Source: an uncultured Lachnospiraceae bacterium
GTDB taxonomy: Bacteria > Bacillota > Clostridia > Lachnospirales > Lachnospiraceae
NCBI GenBank assembly: GCA_900319245.1
Contig: ONNQ01000001.1
Coordinates: 99,594 to 163,593 of the forward strand
Length of the DNA: 64,000 nt
Direction of reading: 5' to 3'
The position numbers and the translations under genes are program-made. The notes under the pieces are model-generated. The model was not told where the DNA came from. It saw nothing but the letters and a program-made list of their open reading frames with translations, and searched no databases. Shown here one piece after another: positions 61,801 to 64,000 of this stretch (positions within the stretch are counted from its first letter, which is position 1; every line of letters begins with the position of its first letter).

Positions 61801-62869
61801 CCTTGGAGCGCGCGAGTCCTTCGGAAACAGAGCAAGCGCCGGATTGAAAGTGAAAGTGCAGGATGCTACGATCGCTTCCAACTGGGCAGGCAGCAAGGCA
61901 ACGATCACCAAGACCAAGTACAAAGACACTAAGATCACCTTCTCGGATGGCGACGCGATCGCTTCGATCACAACTTCGAACAAAGATATCGTGACGGCGA
62001 AGAAACAGGGTGCGCTGGCTGCGGGATCTGCAGGAAAGCTGGTCCAGAACATTCGCGTGACGGCCGGAACCAAGGCGGGTACCGGTAAGATCACGGTGAA
62101 GCTTAAGAGCGGCAAGTCCATCGTGCTTACGGTCACCGTTCCTAAGGTCAATTGCACGAGTATTGTTGCAAAGTCTTCGTATACAGTGACCACACTGAGC
62201 ACCATCAACATGGGCGTCAAGCTCAATCCTGTGTACAGTGACAATACGATCACCTATAAGAGCGCCAACACCAAGATTGCGACAGTCACTTCCAAGGGCG
62301 TCGTAAAGGGCGTCAAGGTCGGCAAGACCACGATCACCATCACGACCAGCAACAAGAAGACCAAGAAGGTCACGATCGTCGTCAAACAGGGCACGACCGG
62401 TCTTACAACCGCCAAGACGGCTTATACCGTTGTAGTGGGCAAGACAGTCAGTATCGGCGCCAAGAAGAAACCGACGAACAGTGCGGATCCGATCAAGTAC
62501 ACAAGTGCCAACAAGGCTATTGCGACGGTATCTTCCACGGGTGCCATCAAGGGCGTCAAGGCCGGCAAGACCACGATCACCGTGAAATCCGGTACCAAGA
62601 CCAAGAAGGTCACTGTGACGGTCAAGCCCAAGACGACCGGGATCACGACTCTGAAGACGGCCTACACCGTTAAAGTCAAGAAGACAGTCAGTCTGGGTGC
62701 CAAAACAGTGCCCGCCACTAGCGGAGAGCCGCTCACCTACACAAGCTCCAACGCCAAGATTGCAACTGTCAGTAAGACCGGCGTAGTCACAGGTGTCAAG
62801 AAGGGCAAGGTGACGATTACGATCAAATCCGGAGCAATCACCAAGAAGGTGACTGTCACTGTTAACTGA
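55841..62869 (+). CDS. giant secreted repeat protein with Ig-like (BIG2) C-terminus
   Basis: 2342 residues from GTG 55841 (GGAGGG upstream). Signal peptide MRRRILAALLAGIMVFSQTG with cleavage near residue 24. Residues 25-148 are an extended Glu/Pro/Ala-rich acidic linker. From about 150 to 2000 come long, diverged repeats. One starts near 264 (TRTLLPGWDQW) and recurs near 722 (DRTMLPGWDGR), with LYVAEDVYEVDVWTQSG near 368 and LYVGDDVYSVRIES near 826, and ELWPTGIDGNIELGD near 496 and EIWPLALDSNLDIG near 946. More diverged units begin near 1168 and 1670. The last 340 residues are lysine-rich; three 80-residue Ig-like units start near 2105, 2185 and 2265 and share GVKAGKTTITV-type motifs. No LPxTG is present. 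Likely a cell-surface protein; function unknown. Confidence 0.85.
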   Translation: MRRRILAALLAGIMVFSQTGTAFAAQNAEVADTAVEASAEEEPEAEAAVVEEPEKPEEAKEPEVAPAEGAPAEGTENEAPSADERQDEVTTEEEPEEAEAAGTMEGSEASSTEEATVEEPGEGSTEEVPAETDETVEEPEEEVAGKEAKKEDEHWSIELDPEDAPDGNDYWSVFTDATLEIGYRNLIVPEGAEYEMAWYVGTGGWDDAGRRFDGYNLAQNDSWHLNGDKIMLDGNPLWHKGIRRIEVRVAVVSEGEEYGSAQMGFDVEESFMEQHWNFGTRTLLPGWDQWIDRRQGGYVQNKQHPWGDGVEFTVTNVHVQDVQGQDVVSIEEASEDGWKLRAKNGGESRVMVQYTDEEGREGTEAFTLYVAEDVYEVDVWTQSGSDRVLPGGVVDIRAQARHEYFDPGTQEYTSSSEEELAGVTYSWRLDYYDDYVEEQLRDYITLTQDANDPRHVTVSFANVPDSWENDAEINVIVTIEENGITAENNYWLHMRHQYLELWPTGIDGNIELGDEVTITPELREYPADNEDGYSVLPADQVKFEVETYDDRAYSVDDSVPGVFVIRRLREYSSSFRIRAYVKDEEGNYNEVDDREYWFNHRDYNIWFEQHDLDLYNDNPDAPALELRADHLGDNWQGRLDLKIQAGHWDRDHWGEMLEEGDYTVDVEGETVRVALSDAYLQSLDDYEDIRVAAEIYPKNAEQTDDNRISETDAWFHIRQAKEEYDREWDRTMLPGWDGRVDGSYRVHIENSEYPDGHDEDYDVTNVEVISDDPAPGEKGDVVVEFRHEQNDDDHWWYYRVGHRGEATLRVTYKDIHDQTQSYDFKLYVGDDVYSVRIESEGNKGNALPGEEIRLFARGDHEYRDENGDQHGDDEGLSYVWDFEYGEEFADIIPGGEDSSAAVLRFKNLPEGWDDINESVRVCVRVLDEEGYETEGYDSREFWVHTDYTEIWPLALDSNLDIGASIENIPFEVRQYSFGEDDYQVIDDLYDVTYEWHFDQNAFSITEMRDGNPVEIGDGDTSGSPVTITRKGNWNTDLGVRAAWQEHGENRDIWADYHFDENNYDFWYEIDGNDTIYSDGFREFGFNLDNLEGVDFELVPEVGTGRWDEENGFENPIAQEDGWYYDAAAHTMTFSGRFLQEKGIDHFDTRISLRIGGIEVADEWHGFDVREAWFDFHGEFDDAVLFVDDEWYVSKNGNVYLETTLLPDGTEGRYRITDIQYEMSEDEFDTRDAVDVTEEENGWRFKAVRGGEVHVQVNLLVEGSSNGTNATYEREEDFRIIVGGRRINMNLETETGSDRLQPGGSIRVFPQIYAEEYDWSTGDRYGIDTSNYQVRYEVRCNRIDQRIIDEQFDGNFERATERGVFWEYFEDPESRSIVLITEENADNMELEIEAFLIDPDSGEECARADRRVFANSLIYAVELFEEGGAEPYTWNKELPPGAEVTLVPRLLKKEGDGAFEPVEGTDVTYRMGWYTGGDQEHDPAHIIVSDGGRELRPNDEISGPVTIKRNVDWSFNFNVEAEWEDEDGWMQNVNKTLICDDVYYSDGFSFNNDRGDDHYTWYYTNEAINVVPDRARLDALETQGYPVETTVEAGYLENGEIRPITGYDISRVFNPQTGLHASGDELLDLYEALRFQANEDGETWGRITLRLHAELNGVALTDYMLRITITKPYLEITGLRMDMGVGQTQTFEGGNAELYLEDSVHDTGDYYEGGSYFDIDITNIALKNAGDEEFLEITQNGADWSLKALKKTEKRVPVIFTFTGGPEGYDTFEAYIAIADGVFDLELRNSKGERVENLDVLLGGTEKLVPYVTYTEFDENGPNVIELPDIATEGIPYCYGTDERYNENVIDMNGDLDITGLRRGNTDLEIVVTIYDGRDPEMDVYELWSHVNVNVYVSMAVLNLPENATVYAVPGLTYTADEIGQKVGGTLTVYSMKQPDGAEYPITDYRLEEVIGGDGKLTLTDGDERAYTTLNVASDAPLTESTLILGARESFGNRASAGLKVKVQDATIASNWAGSKATITKTKYKDTKITFSDGDAIASITTSNKDIVTAKKQGALAAGSAGKLVQNIRVTAGTKAGTGKITVKLKSGKSIVLTVTVPKVNCTSIVAKSSYTVTTLSTINMGVKLNPVYSDNTITYKSANTKIATVTSKGVVKGVKVGKTTITITTSNKKTKKVTIVVKQGTTGLTTAKTAYTVVVGKTVSIGAKKKPTNSADPIKYTSANKAIATVSSTGAIKGVKAGKTTITVKSGTKTKKVTVTVKPKTTGITTLKTAYTVKVKKTVSLGAKTVPATSGEPLTYTSSNAKIATVSKTGVVTGVKKGKVTITIKSGAITKKVTVTVN
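62154..62866 (+). repeat. 240-bp tandem repeats encoding Ig-like units
   Basis: Three units start at about 62154, 62394 and 62634, each 240 bp (80 residues). Short stretches such as GGCGTCAAGG followed by GGCAAGACCACGATCAC recur at the DNA level in the first two, suggesting recent duplication. Confidence 0.7.
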
Positions 62870-62910
62870 CGGTCAGCGCGGCGCGAACCGGGAATGAACT
62901 ATAACATGAA

Positions 62911-62942
62911 AAAGGGGCTGCTTTACGCAGCCCCTTTATATA
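62911..62942 (+). terminator. terminator after the giant protein gene
   Basis: 11-bp stem 62911-62921 with 62927-62937, then TATATAGG; T run short but the stem is strong. Confidence 0.75.
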
Positions 62943-62960
62943 GGCGAAAAGGATCTATAT

Positions 62961-63004
62961 AAAACAAAGAAGGCTGTCACCATGTGACAGCCTTCTTTCT
63001 CTTT
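62961..63004. terminator. bidirectional terminator after the ferredoxin gene
   Basis: Perfect 15-bp stem 62966-62980 with 62984-62998, 3-nt loop, T-rich on both strands. It serves the minus-strand ferredoxin gene. Confidence 0.82.
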
Positions 63005-63033
63005 TCATGTAAGTTGGGTCATTGACCTGAAAC

Positions 63034-63204
63034 TCAACCCTCGGAGATAGCTCCAACAGGGCACTGAGCCTCGCAAGCGCCGCAATCGATGCAAGCGTCT
63101 GCATCAATCTCGTACTGTGTATCGCCCTGAGCGATAGCCTCTACGGGACACTGAGCAGCGCAGGAACCGCAGCTAATGCAAGCATCACTAATAACACGTG
63201 CCAT
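63034..63204 (-). CDS. 2[4Fe-4S] ferredoxin
   Basis: 56 residues, beginning MARVISDACISCGSCAAQCP. The two cluster motifs are CISCGSCAAQCP and CIDCGACEAQCP, related by internal duplication, so eight Cys bind two clusters. It is the low-potential electron carrier for pyruvate and indolepyruvate oxidoreductases. AAAGGAG precedes the start. It lies downstream of nifJ on the same strand. Confidence 0.96.
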   Translation of the reverse strand: MARVISDACISCGSCAAQCPVEAIAQGDTQYEIDADACIDCGACEAQCPVGAISEG

Positions 63205-63262
63205 GATAATGGTCTCCTTTCTTATTTGAAGTTAGCTAAGCCTAAATAGCCTAATTTGCACT

Positions 63263-63294
63263 CAAGGCACAGATACATCCGTATCTGTGCCTTG
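63263..63294. repeat. 14-bp hairpin between nifJ and ferredoxin
   Basis: Perfect stem 63263-63276 with 63281-63294 and a 4-nt loop. No T run on the minus strand, so attenuation or RNA processing is as likely as termination. Confidence 0.55.
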
Positions 63295-63417
63295 AAACAA
63301 TCATATCTTATCCTTTTTCAGTGATGCCGTCAAGAGATTCATTTCATGTAGGTCTCTTTGGAGCACACTTTTTCGGATGGCGATTAACCGTTTACCGATT
63401 ATCGTCGTATTCCTGAA

Positions 63418-64000
63418 TTACTCGTTGTACAGAGCACCCAGTTTCTCGAGGTATGCATATTTAGCCTTTGCATTCGCCTCGTTCTCTGCATACATAGCGT
63501 CTGCCTTTGCAGGGTTGGAGCGCTTCAGGGATGTATAACGAACCTCGCCGCCCAGGAAGTCCATATAAGGATCAGTAGCGGGCTTGGAATCCAGGAAGAA
63601 CTTCTTAGCGCCGCCGGCAGGATTGAATCTGAACAGATTCCAGTAGCCGGTTGTCACTGCGAGTTTCTCTTCATCCTGAACCTTTGCCATACCCTTACGG
63701 ATACCGTGGTTGATGCAAGGAGCGTATGCGATGATCAGAGAAGGTCCGGGATATGCCTCAGCCTCAGAGATTGCCTTGATGCACTGATTTCTGTCAGCGC
63801 CCATGGAGATCTGTGCGACATATACATAGCCATAGCTCATAGCCATAGCTGCAAGATCCTTCTGCTTGGTCTCTTTACCGCCTGCTGCGAACTGAGCAAC
63901 CGCACCGACAGGAGTAGCCTTGGAAGCCTGTCCGCCTGTGTTGGAGTAAACTTCAGTGTTGAAGCAGAATACGTTGATGTCCTTACCGGAAGCAAGGATG
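63418..64000 (-). CDS. nifJ: pyruvate:ferredoxin oxidoreductase, C-terminal part (cut by window edge)
   Basis: The last 193 codons are visible; the 5' part lies beyond 64000. The TPP-binding region is recognisable: VFCFNTEVYSNTGGQASKAT, then TPVGAVAQFAAGGKETKQKD, and IIAYAPCINHGIRKGM. The protein ends in a Lys-Leu-Gly-Ala-Leu-Tyr-Asn-Glu tail. It oxidises pyruvate to acetyl-CoA and reduces ferredoxin, whose gene follows. Confidence 0.95.
   Translation of the reverse strand, partial: ILASGKDINVFCFNTEVYSNTGGQASKATPVGAVAQFAAGGKETKQKDLAAMAMSYGYVYVAQISMGADRNQCIKAISEAEAYPGPSLIIAYAPCINHGIRKGMAKVQDEEKLAVTTGYWNLFRFNPAGGAKKFFLDSKPATDPYMDFLGGEVRYTSLKRSNPAKADAMYAENEANAKAKYAYLEKLGALYNE

Noticed and set aside
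62154-62866. CRISPR array
   Set aside because: The 240-bp repeats are in-frame protein repeats without short spacers; no cas gene is present.

Overview
This window looks like chromosomal DNA of a strictly anaerobic, fermentative Firmicute of the class Clostridia, most likely Lachnospiraceae-like. The reasons are the rpsF-ssb-rpsR and gdpP-rplI-dnaB gene orders, pyruvate:ferredoxin oxidoreductase, a clostridial 2[4Fe-4S] ferredoxin, indolepyruvate:ferredoxin oxidoreductase, many flavin/Fe-S proteins, and strong GGAGG ribosome-binding sites. Taxonomy is an inference from gene content; no rRNA gene is present.

Layout. (1) 1-7037 is a mobile/accessory region. It holds a long structured RNA that resembles a group I intron core ahead of an atypical tyrosine recombinase, an AbiE-type toxin-antitoxin pair with a three-copy operator, a sigma-like protein, an XRE repressor, and an xis-int module ending at the 3' end of tRNA-Pro. 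(2) 7111-15186 holds ordinary metabolic genes (histidine phosphatase, DMT transporter, nagA, PfkB kinase), a pair of very small proteins, a 933-residue multi-cluster flavo-iron-sulfur oxidoreductase and an orphan HypA. (3) 15244-26511 is one minus-strand run of ten genes. From promoter to end these are lutC, a LutB-LutA fusion, a polyprenyl diphosphate synthase, MenA, MenG, FixC-like, FixX-like, two ArsA-like ATPases and a lactate permease. The run reads as a lactate-oxidation operon that carries the tail end of menaquinone synthesis and a quinone-reducing flavoprotein. (4) 26828-34030 is a divergent lipid cluster. On the minus strand are an acyl-activating ligase, an acyl carrier protein and an acyl-ACP thioesterase. 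On the plus strand are a polyenoic fatty acid isomerase homologue, a phytoene-desaturase/retinol-saturase-like flavoprotein and a ferredoxin-type NAD(P)H reductase. The set suggests isomerisation and reduction of unsaturated fatty acids (biohydrogenation). (5) 34126-43897 holds an SNF2 helicase, a second 952-residue flavo-iron-sulfur paralogue, a secreted metallo-beta-lactamase-fold hydrolase, an RlmI-like methyltransferase, a DegV protein and a branched-chain aminotransferase. (6) 44137-55505 holds LicC-like and LicD-like surface-decoration genes, iorAB, rpsF-ssb-rpsR, gdpP-rplI-dnaB, and an aryl-CoA ligase with its ACT partner. (7) 55841-62869 encodes a 2342-residue secreted repeat protein with a lysine-rich Ig-like C-terminus. 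(8) 63034-64000 holds ferredoxin and the C-terminal part of pyruvate:ferredoxin oxidoreductase, cut by the window edge.

The two most interesting systems are the lactate/menaquinone/FixCX/ArsA operon and the fatty acid isomerase/saturase cluster. They sit side by side and are separated only by a terminator and a promoter. All functional calls come from reading motifs and from memory of families; no database search was run.
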